A stretch of DNA of 64,000 nucleotides from NCBI RefSeq assembly GCF_029761915.1, contig NZ_CP121695.1, positions 7,903,501 to 7,967,500 on the forward strand, read 5' to 3'. Below, piece after piece: positions 28,606 through 38,795 of this stretch; the first letter of the stretch is position 1; the number at the start of each line of letters is the position of its first letter. The notes beneath the pieces are model-generated. The model was given only the letters and a program-made list of their open reading frames with translations, searched no databases and had not been told where the DNA came from. Position numbers and translations under genes: made by a program. The DNA is from Bradyrhizobium sp. CB1650. Lineage in GTDB: Bacteria > Pseudomonadota > Alphaproteobacteria > Rhizobiales > Xanthobacteraceae.

Positions 28606-29165
28606 TGCCTGAAACTCCTACCCAGCTGAAAAATCTACCGAAATCAGAGCAACGATAACTAATCTGAGGTCGTTTTGGTACCGGTCCAATGGTCGCACGC
28701 CGACCTCCTTTTCGCGCTGAGACGGCAATCGCATATCGGCTCACATTGAGCTGGTGGCTCCATCCTGCGCTTTCCCTTTTTCATCGCTGTCCATACTGCA
28801 AGCGATTGCAGATGTGCCCTGTAACTCGGTTGGCCTTGTTGTTCCTGGCGGAAGGCCTGGTGGTCCGTGGTGACGGACCCGGTCGCACTCGTGAAAGGCA
28901 ACAACCTGGAGAATATTTGTTTCCGTTTCGACCCGCAGTTGAACATTCGTCCTATATCGTCGCGGTCTCGGGAAAACGCCGCAGGTACCTCTGAGCGCGA
29001 TTTTCTTTGCCGCTAATGGCAAGCTATTGCCCGCTAGAACGTATGTGATGGTCACGAGAAGACGGGCACGCGCTAGCTGCGCCTGCATCTCACCGTTGCA
29101 TGATTCCTCGAAGCAAATGGGGGACAGCCACTCGTGTTGCGAGCTTATCGTAATAGTCTGGCTAT
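28606..29165. other. Interval between QseM-like and XRE genes
   Basis: About 560 bp without a recognised gene. Frames on both strands (for example plus 28689-28994) show no family. It probably contains the divergent promoters. Confidence 0.45.
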
Positions 29166-29176
29166 AACCAGTGGTT
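29166..29176. promoter_or_regulatory. Palindromic operator candidate AACCAGTGGTT
   Basis: Perfect 11-bp inverted repeat (AACCA-G-TGGTT) 30 bp before the XRE start at 29207. The same position before the other two XRE copies carries AGCCAGTGGTT. Autoregulation by the XRE protein is inferred. Confidence 0.5.
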
Positions 29177-29206
29177 TCATAATCATCGGAATGGCTGCCT
29201 CTGCGC

Positions 29207-29488
29207 ATGAACGCTCGTGCGCTTGTGGCCTGGAATGTGCGCCGGATCCGCGTAGAGCGCGGCATTCCGCAAGACCAATTGGCCTATGATGCCGGGATCG
29301 ACCGCTCATACATGGGACGCATTGAGCAGAAGAAAGAGAACCCAACTATTGATCTCCTGGAACGCATCGCCGCGACTTTGGGCGTCCACTTGTCCGAATT
29401 ATTCACACAGCCGGCTAAAGGTGCAATGCCCCCCAAGACGATGTCCAGAGGACGCAAGCCGGCACGGCTTGGCCGAAACAAGACGTAA
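29207..29488 (+). CDS. Small XRE-family regulator, QseC-like (copy 2)
   Basis: 93 residues, clearly related to the protein at 25807 (the N-terminal helix-turn-helix RRIRVERGIPQDQLAYDAGI is nearly the same; IEQKKENPTIDLLERIAATL and the tail differ). The basic C-terminal tail GRKPARLGRNKT resembles that of copy 1. It is the copy nearest the QseM-like gene and divergent from it, so it is the best candidate for its repressor. The divergence between copies suggests an old duplication or two separate acquisitions. Confidence 0.8.
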   Translation: MNARALVAWNVRRIRVERGIPQDQLAYDAGIDRSYMGRIEQKKENPTIDLLERIAATLGVHLSELFTQPAKGAMPPKTMSRGRKPARLGRNKT

Positions 29489-29967
29489 TTATTGAGCGAG
29501 CCATGTCTCGGCTAACGCTTGGGCGGAATCGAGCCGGAGCGGCCCACGTGCTTCATCGATCTACAGCCGACGCTTTCGGTCTCCTACTCCAGCCGATGTG
29601 GCCCCACTAGGGTTCCGCTTAGCGCTCCCTCGGAACGGTCTGTTGAGCATCTTCGAAATGAGGGCTTGCGCCGCCCGCGTAAACCTACCGACGGTCGCTT
29701 GAACCCGAGGTTTTCGAAGAGCCTGGTTGGGGTCGACGGGTGCGGTTCGGTTGATGGCAGCGCCCCAACCGGGAGTCCGCGAGGGTATGGAGGGACTGTG
29801 CTATCCTGGTGCGCAAGCGCATGAGAGCAAGCTGGTGTGCGCCTCGAGGATGGGACCTTTCCGCTGGCCGAAGATCGGAAGGTGTGATGCGCTTGCACGC
29901 GCGCAGTTAAGGCGCTCCTGGAAAGACTCAACTGGCAGCTTGTTCATGGGACACGTAAGACGCCGGC
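29489..29967. other. Stretch without recognised gene
   Basis: A plus-strand frame at 29519-29824 is open but has no family resemblance or ribosome-binding site. Nothing else is seen. Confidence 0.45.
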
Positions 29968-30367
29968 ACGATCGCGAGCGGGATAGTTTCAGCCGGCGCC
30001 CGTGCGCCGTGAAAGGCCATCCGATGCGTCGCGAGATGGTGGCGAATATGTTCTGAATTGGTTGTGAGCTAGGCCGGGCCTGACTATCCCGATGCGATGA
30101 AGGGATGCTGCTCGCGTAGCGAGAGTCAACATCAGATTATCAAGAATGCAGCGTCATTGGTTTGACCGGCGAGCAGAGACGATGCCTGAAGATTAATGCT
30201 TTTAGGCCAGGAAGAAGCCTGGCAGGTGGCAGCCGCACCCGTTGGCCGGTCCTCACCCATAAAACCGGCGGCTCCGCTCGACATTGCGAGGCCGCAACTT
30301 GGTGTTAGGTCTCGCGGCTTCTTGCCAATCAGGGAGATGCGGACAATGTCAGGCAGCTTCTGCGGCG

Positions 30368-31255
30368 TCAGGCAGCTTCTGCGGCCCTTGATTTTGGCCT
30401 CTTCACATGCCGTACGCGGGCGTCAATCGCAAGCTGGTCCATGGCCCAGTAAGGGCTGCCGGCTTTCTTGACAGGATACGGCTCAGTCGCGCGATTGTCC
30501 CAAATTACGACGTCGCCTAATTTCCAGTTCCAGCACAGGGTGTTCCGGGGCGCAATGAGATAGGATTGCAGCCGTTCAAACAGTCTTTGGCTGGGATAGC
30601 GCTGCAGGCCGACGAAGTTGTTCACGGAACGACCGAGCGATAGCATGCGTTCGCCGGTCTCGGGATGAACACGAACAATCGGATGTGTCGCTTCGTAGAT
30701 CGTTCCAGTGGATACGCCGCACCAAGACCGCTTATTGGCTTCGGCGGCCCTCTCTGTCGCAGTGAGATCAGATGCGACGTAGCTCACAGCCCAGAGGTTA
30801 TCTGCGAGCATCCGCAGGGGATCGGGAAGATCAAGATAAGCGGCCGCCCTGCTCGACCAAGCAATGTCGCCGCCAAAAGGCGGGACCGCTGCGAGCCGCA
30901 GCACCGAAATGGCTGCGGGGACCCGCTCATCGTGCATCTGGTTGAGATGACTGCAGGCGCGATCAGACAGCTCCTGCCGGATCGTTAAACCGCCCATCGT
31001 GTCCGCCATCGTGGGATTCGGTACCAGCGAGCCGAGACGGAGCACAAAACGCTGCTGCTGGGCATCGTCGAGATGTCCCTGATCACGGAAGAAGATGACC
31101 TTATGCTCTAGCACAAGCCGGTTGAACGCTACGATGACATCGTCAGGCAAATCGTCCGACAGCGCAATGTTCTTGATTTCCGCACCAAGCCGGTCCGCGT
31201 GCTTGACGATGTCTGCTCGCGGAATGACATTTTCAACAGCGATTGTTCCACTCAT
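30368..31255 (-). CDS. TauD/TfdA-family protein without iron ligands (copy A)
   Basis: 295 residues with the TauD fold outline: KVIFFRDQGHLDDAQQQRF (residues 52-70), RVPAAISVLRLAAVPPFGGD, HPIVRVHPETGERMLSLGRS, and GDVVIWDNRAT near 260. In TfdA the W-H-S-D segment before RVPA holds two iron ligands; here it is HLNQ (residues 103-106). The distal His after WDNR.T is Pro (RATEPYP), and the 2-oxoglutarate Arg region reads MDQ. All three Fe ligands are therefore gone, although the frame is intact. It is unlikely to be an oxygenase; a binding or regulatory role, or a gene not yet decayed, are options. Confidence 0.8.
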   Translation of the reverse strand: MSGTIAVENVIPRADIVKHADRLGAEIKNIALSDDLPDDVIVAFNRLVLEHKVIFFRDQGHLDDAQQQRFVLRLGSLVPNPTMADTMGGLTIRQELSDRACSHLNQMHDERVPAAISVLRLAAVPPFGGDIAWSSRAAAYLDLPDPLRMLADNLWAVSYVASDLTATERAAEANKRSWCGVSTGTIYEATHPIVRVHPETGERMLSLGRSVNNFVGLQRYPSQRLFERLQSYLIAPRNTLCWNWKLGDVVIWDNRATEPYPVKKAGSPYWAMDQLAIDARVRHVKRPKSRAAEAA

Positions 31256-31784
31256 GACGGCGCCTCTTTCTGTGGATGTCTAAACAAGCTCAGTGGTGGT
31301 CGCGTCCGGCGACAAACCGGCAAAACAAGCTTGATGCTACACACCCGAATTGTCTGAGCATGCGTCACCGCGCCGCTCAATTAGGCGGCTTAATTCTGAT
31401 ACACACCACCAGCATCTTAGAATCCGACTCCCTCTGCGTGCCTGCACGGCTAGTGCCGTTCTCATCGAAGGACACTCGCATATGAGACCACCAACTCGAT
31501 TTACAGCCTGATCAACAGTGCAGATCATAGACGCACTCCATGTCCAGTCCATGAAACGAAACCAGCTTTCTTTTTGAGCTCGCGCAACGTTCGCCTCGTC
31601 CCAGAACTCATGCTTGCAAAATCCTCGAACAACGACTGTGTCGTACCACGATGAAGATCAGAACTGGGTTCGCGGCATGCACTGGCGAAGCGGTCGGGAC
31701 CCACCGCCTCGAAACATTATTTACCTAAAGATGTATGATATACTACAAACTACTTCAACGCGCTCCTAATCATATTTTTGCGAG

Positions 31785-32177
31785 TTGGAGTTTGTTCAAT
31801 GCGCGACTGTTTCATCAGCTGATCACTTGCTGTCATGCCTTGGACTAGCGGGAGAGGCGCAAAATAAGAAAGATGCAACTTCAGATGCAGCTTAACAACG
31901 GACTTAATCCCTCGATTTTCCAAATTTGCGCTCGGCACGAATGCAGGTCGTCCCTGTGATGCCGTGTCTTTCGTTCTACCCGGAGACGTCGATTTTCCTT
32001 ACGGCGTGCATGCCGCTTGGCTTCGCGCTAGTTCAGCACACACAATCGAAACAGAGCGCCCACGGCCAGGAATATTGCTCCGAAGGCGTCTTTGCGTTCT
32101 CAGACTGCAAGCCGCAAATTCCGGCTGGCTGTCTTGCCTCACTATGAGCGACACGACACTCAGGGCGGTCGGATTGC
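31785..32177. repeat. Dispersed ~0.4-kb repeat, copy A
   Basis: Shared with 42289-42712 and 56993-57418. It begins near GTTCAATGCGCGACT and contains CACACAATCGAAACAGAGCG. No coding family was recognised on either strand. In copy A it forms the end of the 2.2-kb duplication. Confidence 0.8.
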
Positions 32178-32579
32178 CTCAACGTTCGTTGTCATCGAAT
32201 GATGGTTCGCGGCTTCTCGTGGACGGCTGGCCGTTGCCGTTTTCTTTCCGCGGCGACATCGAAGCGCCAAGGCACGGCTGAGTCGGTAACCTGCCGAGCA
32301 TGCCCCACATCTTCCAACTAACCGGCGCCAATCCGATAGGGCACCGATCGTGGCGTCGTCTCGTCGGAGACCATTCGGCAAAACCAGGAGCAGATGCTGC
32401 GCGAGCTCGCGCAAATGGTCGAGATCGACTACCCGCCTGAGCCCGGCCCTAGAACTTGAATTCAGGCGCGCGCATAGCCGCCGATCAACCTGCCGTCGGC
32501 CGGCTGGTGGTGAAATTGCGCAGCTCGATGCAGAACACCTTCGAGGCGTTTCCAAGTTGCGGAGCGTCTGTTGAAGCAA

Positions 32580-32710
32580 TGTGTCGTTGAAACACGCCAA
32601 CGCAACAACCTCACCTCAAGCAGATTTATGAGCTTTCCCACCGTCAAGCCGAACACTGACAAGATGACCACACCGGCCAATAACTGATCCGTTTGCATGA
32701 GATTGCCGGC
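32580..32710 (-). pseudogene. C-terminal fragment of a SsuC/TauC-type ABC permease
   Basis: The minus strand reads MQTDQLLAGVVILSVFGLTV and then NLLEVRLLRWR before a different sequence. This is the final membrane helix and the RWR end typical of nitrate/sulfonate/taurine permeases. The rest of the gene is absent. Its position next to a TauD-family gene may be coincidental or a trace of a former sulfonate operon. Confidence 0.5.
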
Positions 32711-33056
32711 CTTGGCGATGTGCTCAAGCTTTATGTCTTTGGTCGTTTTCTGGATCCGACACCGCTGCCGAAGATCCTCAATGTCCGGGGCGCGGGGCTC
32801 GCCGTGATGCGCGATGCCGGCGATCACAAAGCATTTTGGCTCACTGACATTGAGACCATCAGCTCGGTTATGTAGGCGGCGGATGTTGTTTGTCTCGTTG
32901 TAGTAAAGTGTATAGACCGAGTCTGCGCGCGTCAGCTGATGCAGGGGCTCGCGCATTTGATTGACATCGATCATTCGCACTCGGTGGAGCGCAATTGGGT
33001 GATCTGCACGATATCTGATCGAGGCCGGCGCATGAACTCCGACCATCTTTGGAGGT
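32711..33056. other. Stretch without recognised gene
   Basis: A 60-residue plus-strand frame (32693-32875) and a long minus-strand frame cover it; neither has a family match. Confidence 0.4.
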
Positions 33057-34073
33057 TTAGGCTGGTCTGTTCGCTCGGCTTTCGATGTCCGTACACCGTT
33101 GCATTAGCGTATCAAAGGTCTCTGGCTCGTCCAGCAAGAGCCCGTCGTCGACCATGTGTTGATAGTCCTGTTCTAAAACGGCTCGCGCTTCGCCTTCAGG
33201 GACGAGCTTCAGCGCACCATTGACCATCTTGTGATAGTCAATCGTCGTGCCGGTACGGTCCTTTTCAGAGAAGAACCATGTTTTATGCTCTGCCACCGTG
33301 TCAGCCAGCTTTCGGTCTTTCAATGCAGCGTCCGCGATTCCCGCGTCATCCAGCCTCACGAGATCGTACCAGTGGCGAGCGAAACGTTCGCCTCGCAGTT
33401 TACCCTGGACGCAAAAAACATGGATGGCAGTCGCCTTCTCCCAGAAGGTGCGCTCCGCTTTCATGGTTCTTGGCTTGGCAGTTGGAAACTCGAGAGTTTC
33501 AAGATACTGGGCGGCGTCGCAAACCGCGTCGTGAAGCTCGCTCGGCTCGCCGGTGGATCTTGCGCCGAATTCAAGCATGACGGCGGGACTCACATAGCCG
33601 TTGCCTGTCTCCAAGGGAGCGTATCGGACGAAGATTTTGTCATCATCGGCTTCCGCCTTCGCACTCAGCTTGTCGTTTTCCAGACACTGATTGATAACGG
33701 GAAGCGCCTTTTCTTTCACCCAAACTGGAAGTCGCTCTCGGACCTGGTCGCTCCATTTTTTGCCCTGGCTACGGGTCTGAGGGACGGGATTGCTCTCGCT
33801 TGTTTTCACGAGATCAGGGGCTATTGCCCGAATATCGTAGGTAAGGTCGACGTCTTCTGAGAAGCGGCGGATTGCGCCGTATGCCTTGGAAAGGGACGTT
33901 CCGCCCTTAAAAACGAGGTGCTCTCCTAGTGGAGAGGAAAAGAGTGCATTCAAGCACCAAACAACCCAGACATCTTTCTCAAGGAGATGTGCCGGACGTC
34001 CTGAATTGGAAGCAGCAACGCCGAGCGCCTCTCGGCGCTCGGCGTCAGACAGATTTAGGAACTTGTCAGACAT
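33057..34073 (-). CDS. abiEii: AbiEii/AbiGii-type nucleotidyltransferase toxin
   Basis: 338 residues of the type IV toxin family. The nucleotidyltransferase signature is clear: LVFKGGTSLSKAYGAIRRFS followed by EDVDLTYD (GS...DxD), and a later RHWYDLVRLDD segment. AbiEii proteins use NTPs and confer abortive infection; MenA-type relatives modify tRNA (family knowledge). Start ATG 34073 overlaps the antitoxin stop by 8 bp, so translation is coupled. It is complete and probably functional; whether it defends against phage or stabilises the island is unknown. Confidence 0.9.
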   Translation of the reverse strand: MSDKFLNLSDAERREALGVAASNSGRPAHLLEKDVWVVWCLNALFSSPLGEHLVFKGGTSLSKAYGAIRRFSEDVDLTYDIRAIAPDLVKTSESNPVPQTRSQGKKWSDQVRERLPVWVKEKALPVINQCLENDKLSAKAEADDDKIFVRYAPLETGNGYVSPAVMLEFGARSTGEPSELHDAVCDAAQYLETLEFPTAKPRTMKAERTFWEKATAIHVFCVQGKLRGERFARHWYDLVRLDDAGIADAALKDRKLADTVAEHKTWFFSEKDRTGTTIDYHKMVNGALKLVPEGEARAVLEQDYQHMVDDGLLLDEPETFDTLMQRCTDIESRANRPA

Positions 34074-34656
34074 GCAGTTCGCTTACCGGCTTGGCAAGCC
34101 AAGTCGGCAATGAAGACGCCGCGGACTTTAGTTCACTCACTTCGGTTGGGGTCAGTTTCTGACTGACCGACCGCAATGCTCGTTCTGCCGTCTTGGGACC
34201 AACCCAGGCAAGCGCACGCACCACCTCACCAGCACGACGATTGGCCAGCGTAAGCTGCCAAAGCGGCGCATGCTTGAGCTGGACAACTTGCTTGCCAAGG
34301 TGGAGCTCGCGAGAAGGACCAGAGGTCAGGTAAACCTGACGGACAGGTACCTGCGTTGTCAAACCAAGATGGTTGGCCGCCGCCGCGCCGCTGGAAACAA
34401 TGGTCTCACCGCTGCGAGCCTTGGTTTCCTCAACGACTTTTTCGACCGACGGAGCTCTAACCCCGAAACGGCTTTCGACCGGACGCAGATACACCCCTCG
34501 CCTCGCGCGCAGAAGTTTTCCTCGCTCGGCAAGACGCGAAAGGGCCTGATCAACAGCAGCACGCTTTCCAAGATGCAAAAGCGCCTTGGCAGCAATCGGT
34601 GCGCCTTCGGGCAGTTCTTTGGTGACTTCCAAAATCCGGGTGCTAAGGGCGGTCAT
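34066..34656 (-). CDS. abiEi: AbiEi-type antitoxin/autorepressor (DUF6088)
   Basis: 196 residues from ATG 34656. N-terminal winged helix (AKALLHLGKRAAVDQALSRL, GKLLRARRGVYLRP) and C-terminal antitoxin part (GAAAANHLGLTTQVPVRQVY, LTSGPSRELHLG). AbiEi represses its own operon by binding inverted repeats and antagonises AbiEii. An upstream in-frame ATG (34683) lies inside the palindrome described next, so 34656 is preferred. It is first gene of the pair and overlaps abiEii by 8 bp. Confidence 0.85.
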   Translation of the reverse strand: MTALSTRILEVTKELPEGAPIAAKALLHLGKRAAVDQALSRLAERGKLLRARRGVYLRPVESRFGVRAPSVEKVVEETKARSGETIVSSGAAAANHLGLTTQVPVRQVYLTSGPSRELHLGKQVVQLKHAPLWQLTLANRRAGEVVRALAWVGPKTAERALRSVSQKLTPTEVSELKSAASSLPTWLAKPVSELHV

Positions 34657-34670
34657 GGCTCTCACTCCAG

Positions 34671-34700
34671 GTGTCAGAAACATAGGAGGACTTCTGACAC
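34671..34700 (-). promoter_or_regulatory. AbiE operator palindrome
   Basis: GTGTCAGAA at 34671-34679 and TTCTGACAC at 34692-34700, a perfect 9-bp inverted repeat with a 12-bp spacer, just upstream of the abiEi start. A further half-like GGTGTCAAA lies at 34731. This fits AbiEi autorepression. Confidence 0.7.
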
Positions 34701-35821
34701 GCTACAAGAGCTAAGTTTCAAAAACGTTTCGGTGTCAAATCAAGGATTTACCTCATTATGACCGATTCGGACCTTTTTTGAGGGGCAAAAAAGCGGTTCT
34801 GCCCTCCCATCCAATGTGCTGGGGCCGGATCGGTATTCAGACCGCCTGATTATCGGTCCTTGGCGCGAAAGAGCCGGGCGCAGCAACCGCAATCGCTTCA
34901 CATTGCTGAGGCCCACCACATGAAGTCTGAGCCCTCGCGTCGTGCTTCGCCCACCCAGTAAAGCGCGTTTGCCCAGCGCTCGACCAGGTGCGGTGCCGGC
35001 CCGGTTTGTCGACTCTGGACATAGACCTGAAGGACTTTACCTGCAGCGTCTAGGAACAATTGCTCGGCCTTCATTTTCGCCGCTAGAGCTCCAGGCGCCG
35101 ATCTCAATCCCGGCAGCTGCATACTCCAGCCCTTCAGGAAGTGCCCTCTGCGGATATCGCCAAGCGGTCTTCCGAGTAGAGGTGTTGTCGGCCGGTCTTG
35201 GCAAGACGCCGCGCGTCCTCAACCTGGAAGCCAATTGCATCGATGGCCAAGCTCACAATGATGGATGCCTTCTGATGCGATTGAATGAGATCGTGACCTT
35301 CGACTCTTACCGTCACGATCGATCCGAAATCGCGAAGCGACGCCAACACGTCCCATGCTTCATGCAAGTCGCGGTTGCTGTTCCGGCCGAGAGCCCGATC
35401 GCGAAAATCATCGAAATGAACCTTGCGTTCGTCAATCTCGAGGACGTGCGCCAGGGCGGCCGTATTCGTCACGTAGCGAGCTATCGCTACGGCGAGCCAC
35501 CGGAGTTCTGCGTTGAGAGGAGTGCCCAGCTGTCAACGGCGAGATCGGCGACTACACACATAACTCTTGGCGTGGTCTTCGTGGGTTCCGTGACTGACGT
35601 TTAGCCGAAAGAATCTACCCCGGAAAGGTAGAGAGCACGTATCCTCTCAGGCTCGGCACTTGCCGGACCGACTGTTGCCACGATCTTGGCGCGTGACGCG
35701 AGCGACGCAACGTGTCCCCCATCCGACGATTGTGATCGATCTAGCCGTAAAGAGCAAAGCCTAGCATTCCGGACTGCGGTCGACGGTAGTTGAGCAAGCC
35801 AATGTCCTCTTCGTCAGTCGC
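34701..35821. other. 1.1-kb stretch, nothing recognised
   Basis: Plus 34942-35604 and minus 35134-35472 are open, and the minus frames around 34898-35122 have protein-like composition, but no family was recognised. It may hold a decayed gene. Confidence 0.4.
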
Positions 35822-36367
35822 TCAACACCATGCGATGGAGGCTATTGGCAAAGTAAATCCTGCTTTGAACCGATCCATGACAACCATTGTTTCAATGCGC
35901 TTTATGTCTGAACTTTCGTCTGTAAGGCGCCGGGCAAACCGCTCGTAATGTTCCATATCGTTTACGGTAACTAGCAAGACGAGGTCAGCCAGACCTGTAA
36001 CGTAGAATGCGCTCATCACTTCAGGCATCTTGGTAATTTGCCTCTTTAGACGATCAACGGTATCGGCACGCGCGCGCTCCAAGGAAATGAGAACCACTGC
36101 GGTCACATTCCGCCCAATTGCTTTTGGAGAAATGATGGAAACGTCGGCCTCTATGACACCCGTCGATCGAAGGCGCTTCAGCCGACGTTGAACTCCGGAT
36201 GCGCATAGGCCGACCTTCCCTCCAAGTTGTTCACTACAGAGGCGATTGTCTCGTTGGACGAGATCAAGAAGACGAAGATCGATCTTGTCGAGTTGCATCA
36301 CTGCCTCGCGGCCAGCGGATTGCGATCGCGTCGGGGAAGCAGACGCCTGCGCCGCTTGTCCTGACAT
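35822..36367 (-). CDS. Lrp/AsnC-family transcriptional regulator
   Basis: 181 residues: N-terminal helix-turn-helix (LDKIDLRLLDLVQRDNRLCS, CASGVQRRLKRLRSTGVIEA) and a RAM/AsnC ligand domain (VVLISLERARADTVDRLKRQ, YVTGLADLVLLVTVNDMEHY). These regulators sense amino acids and usually control a neighbouring transporter or catabolic gene. Start ATG 36367 follows GAGGAG; a shorter form from ATG 36298 would also contain the whole domain. No obvious target gene is adjacent, since both flanks are decayed. Confidence 0.85.
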   Translation of the reverse strand: MSGQAAQASASPTRSQSAGREAVMQLDKIDLRLLDLVQRDNRLCSEQLGGKVGLCASGVQRRLKRLRSTGVIEADVSIISPKAIGRNVTAVVLISLERARADTVDRLKRQITKMPEVMSAFYVTGLADLVLLVTVNDMEHYERFARRLTDESSDIKRIETMVVMDRFKAGFTLPIASIAWC

Positions 36368-37429
36368 TTTCGACTCCTCACCACGCCGCCTAGCTGTTGA
36401 ACGATTGTTTTCACCCGCTGTCATATGTCTTGGAACACCTGTTGGGAGCCCAGCTCTTTGCGATACATCGAAGCCAGTTGGTGCGGCGATCTCCCCCTCC
36501 GCCGGGCTCACCAAACTCGAACCCGGCCGCCCTCTCGAGGATGTCGCGGGTCGGGGCCGACGTTTCTATCGATCGCGCCCCGGACCCGAGCACATATTCC
36601 CCACCACAGACGAGTGTGGTAAACGGTCAAGGCGATCGTGGTGACGCCGCTGAAGAACCCCACGGGATTACAGATTTCCGAGCGCGCGACTTTGCAGCGG
36701 GGATGCACGGCATCGGGACGCAGCGACAGCGCGCCCTTCCAGCTCGATGAACTCGCCGGCTCCTTTTCGGGCCTCGGATGAGCATGAACCACTTATCACA
36801 TCGTTTCCGGTGCTGCTCCGTCCCATGATCTTGTTCGTAGCCCGTCTTTTCGTTACATGACACGCCGCAACGGGCGGGATGTGTCAGGCACGACTATCGT
36901 TACGCTGTCCGTCCATTGGACCGGCTGCAATCAGCTCAATATCTCGACTGCAAAGTGGGTATGATGACGCTCCAAAAAACCGCCGCCGGATTTCTCCGGC
37001 AGCGGCTTAAGTCTTGGGAGAAAGCCGACGAACCGGTCTGCCAGCAGAGAAGAGATAAGAAAGGAATTCTGGCCCCCCGGTCGCTATTATTCAAAAGTTG
37101 TCGGATTTGTCACAGCCCACGAACTCAGCATTCGGGTAAAGTTGGGTAAGCCGACAGTATTAGACGCAGCTGTCTTCCAGGTCTCACGCGACAGTGACCG
37201 TCCCACGGCTCTGCAAACGCGATATTTGCGGAGCCGCTCGGGCACGATTCACAACAGATGGCCGGCACTACGGGCCCGCGCGGTCGTCAAAGTGGAACCG
37301 ATACTTCGTCAGCACAATACGGGGCGCTCTTATTTCCCAATACAAAGGTTTCTCGCGCCAAATGCGTGCTTCTCTAGGTCGCCAGAGGGAGAAGGCGGAG
37401 CGAGGGGCTTAGCGCCAGTTCCTCACGCC
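36368..37429. other. 1-kb decayed stretch
   Basis: Several overlapping frames on both strands, none with a recognised family. AT-rich spacer around 36900-37140. Confidence 0.4.
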
Positions 37430-37650
37430 GGCTCCTCTTGACGCTTGGCAATCTGGGCAATTGTGGCGCGGCTGCATCCTGTGGCCCGCTGGATGGCGCC
37501 TCATGACCGGCCAGCAACGAGCAAGCGAGCGATGCCCTCGTTGCGCTCGATGTCCTCGGGGCGTTCCCTTGTAGCGGCCCTCAGCCTTTGCCTTCACTTG
37601 GCTCTGCGCCTGCCTGCGGCGCCTAGCCGATCGCTCAACCAGTCCGCCAG
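37430..37650 (-). pseudogene. Serine recombinase, C-terminal fragment
   Basis: Across frames the minus strand reads KAKAEGRYKGTP, PEDIERNEGIARLLVAG and GAIQRATGCSRATIAQIAKR, the resolvase-type C-terminal helix-turn-helix. An internal TGA and a frame change are present. The catalytic domain is not seen here; a piece of a recombinase N-terminus survives at the far right of the window (63160-63360). Confidence 0.6.
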
Positions 37651-37999
37651 ATGGGGTCTCTTTGTCGCTTACAGATGTCGACACGATCGCGAGCGGGATA
37701 GTTTCAGCCGGCGCCCGTGCGCCGTGAAAGGCCATCCGACGCGTCGCGAGATGGTGGCGAACGTGTTCTGAATTGGGTGTGAGCTAGGCCGGGCCTGACT
37801 ATCCCGATGCGATGAAGGGGATGCTGCTCGCCGAGCGAGAGCCAACGCTTGCATCAGATCATCAAAAATGCAGCGTCATCGGTTTGACCGCGAGCAGAGA
37901 CGATGCCTGAAGATTAATGCTGTTGGGCCTGGAAGAAGCGTAAGCTTCCGAGGAAGGACGTCTTGCGACGGGCTGGCCTGATGGTTGAGAACTGCACGT

Positions 38000-38407
38000 A
38001 TGGACAGCCATACGATCAGTGCGCTGAATCGACTAGCAGTGGTGGACACGGGCCGGCGGCGGCGTTGGCCTGACGAGGAGAAGGCGCGGATTGTTTTGGA
38101 GAGCCTGTCCGAGCCGCGCCTGGTTGCGGCGACAGCGCGGCGATATGGCTTATCACGTTCTCTGCTGGTGACTTGGCGAAGAGCCTTCGCAGCGAGCCGC
38201 ACCAAATCCGAGGCTGGTTTTGTCAGGGCAGTTGTGGCCGAGGGTGGGCCCGTGATGTCGGTGGCGGCCTCATCGGAGAGCGCGCCAGCACATTCGACGG
38301 AGCGTCGGATTGAGATCGAGCTGGCTGGCGGGCGGCGCGTCATTGTCGATGCGGGCGTCGACGTTGAGGCGCTTCGCCGGATCATCGGGGCTCTGGATCC
38401 GCGATGA
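38000..38407 (+). CDS. tnpA: IS66 TnpA (orf1) DNA-binding protein
   Basis: 135 residues. N-terminal helix-turn-helix of the IS66 orf1/IS3-type class (RRRWPDEEKARIVLESLSEP, TARRYGLSRSLLVTWRRAF) and a C-terminal segment VDVEALRRIIGAL usual for this family. Start ATG 38000. Its stop overlaps the tnpB start (ATGA at 38404). Required with TnpB and TnpC for transposition. Confidence 0.92.
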   Translation: MDSHTISALNRLAVVDTGRRRRWPDEEKARIVLESLSEPRLVAATARRYGLSRSLLVTWRRAFAASRTKSEAGFVRAVVAEGGPVMSVAASSESAPAHSTERRIEIELAGGRRVIVDAGVDVEALRRIIGALDPR

Positions 38408-38751
38408 TTCCGATCCCTACGGGAGTTCGGGTGTGGCTGGCGACGGGCCACACCGACATGCGCAAAGGCTTCGCCTCTTTGTCGTTGCAGGTGCAAGAGG
38501 TGCTACGCCGCGATCCGCTGAGCGGTCATTTGTTCTGCTTCCGCGGACGCAGAGGCGATCTTTTGAAGGTGATCTGGCATGACGGCCAGGGGGCCTGTCT
38601 GTTTACGAAGAAACTTGAGAGAGGCCGTTTTATATGGCCGTCGCTGGCGGACGGCGTTGTGTCGATCTCGCAGGCGCAGATGAGCTACCTTTTGTCCGGC
38701 ATCGATTGGCGCAATCCTCAAGAGGCTTGGCGTCCGACGAGCGTGGGCTGA
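38404..38751 (+). CDS. tnpB: IS66 TnpB (orf2)
   Basis: 115 residues, full length for the family: PTGVRVWLATGHTDMRKGF, FCFRGRRGDLLKVIWHDGQG, LFTKKLERGRFIWPS. Start overlaps the tnpA stop by four bases, indicating coupling. The exact biochemical role of IS66 TnpB is not established; it is essential for transposition in studied IS66 elements. Confidence 0.92.
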   Translation: MIPIPTGVRVWLATGHTDMRKGFASLSLQVQEVLRRDPLSGHLFCFRGRRGDLLKVIWHDGQGACLFTKKLERGRFIWPSLADGVVSISQAQMSYLLSGIDWRNPQEAWRPTSVG

Positions 38752-38795
38752 GAGTTTGTCGTTGAATTTGGCGGTGAATGTGATTCCATCTGGTT

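Larger units (their letters stand above)
29968..32177. repeat. Copy A of a 2.2-kb segmental duplication
   Basis: Nearly identical to 37682-42675 once the IS66 element and one target repeat are removed from the latter. It starts at CACGATCGCGAGCGGGATAG, includes a complete TauD-family gene, and ends after CTCAGGGCGGTCGGATT. A 19-bp tandem duplication (GTCAGGCAGCTTCTGCGGC) near 30347 is private to this copy. Confidence 0.9.

Noticed and set aside
32040..32070. CACACAATCGAAACAG as a nod box
   Set aside because: Only a short part of the nod-box consensus is present, and the sequence is within a dispersed repeat with no nodulation gene nearby.
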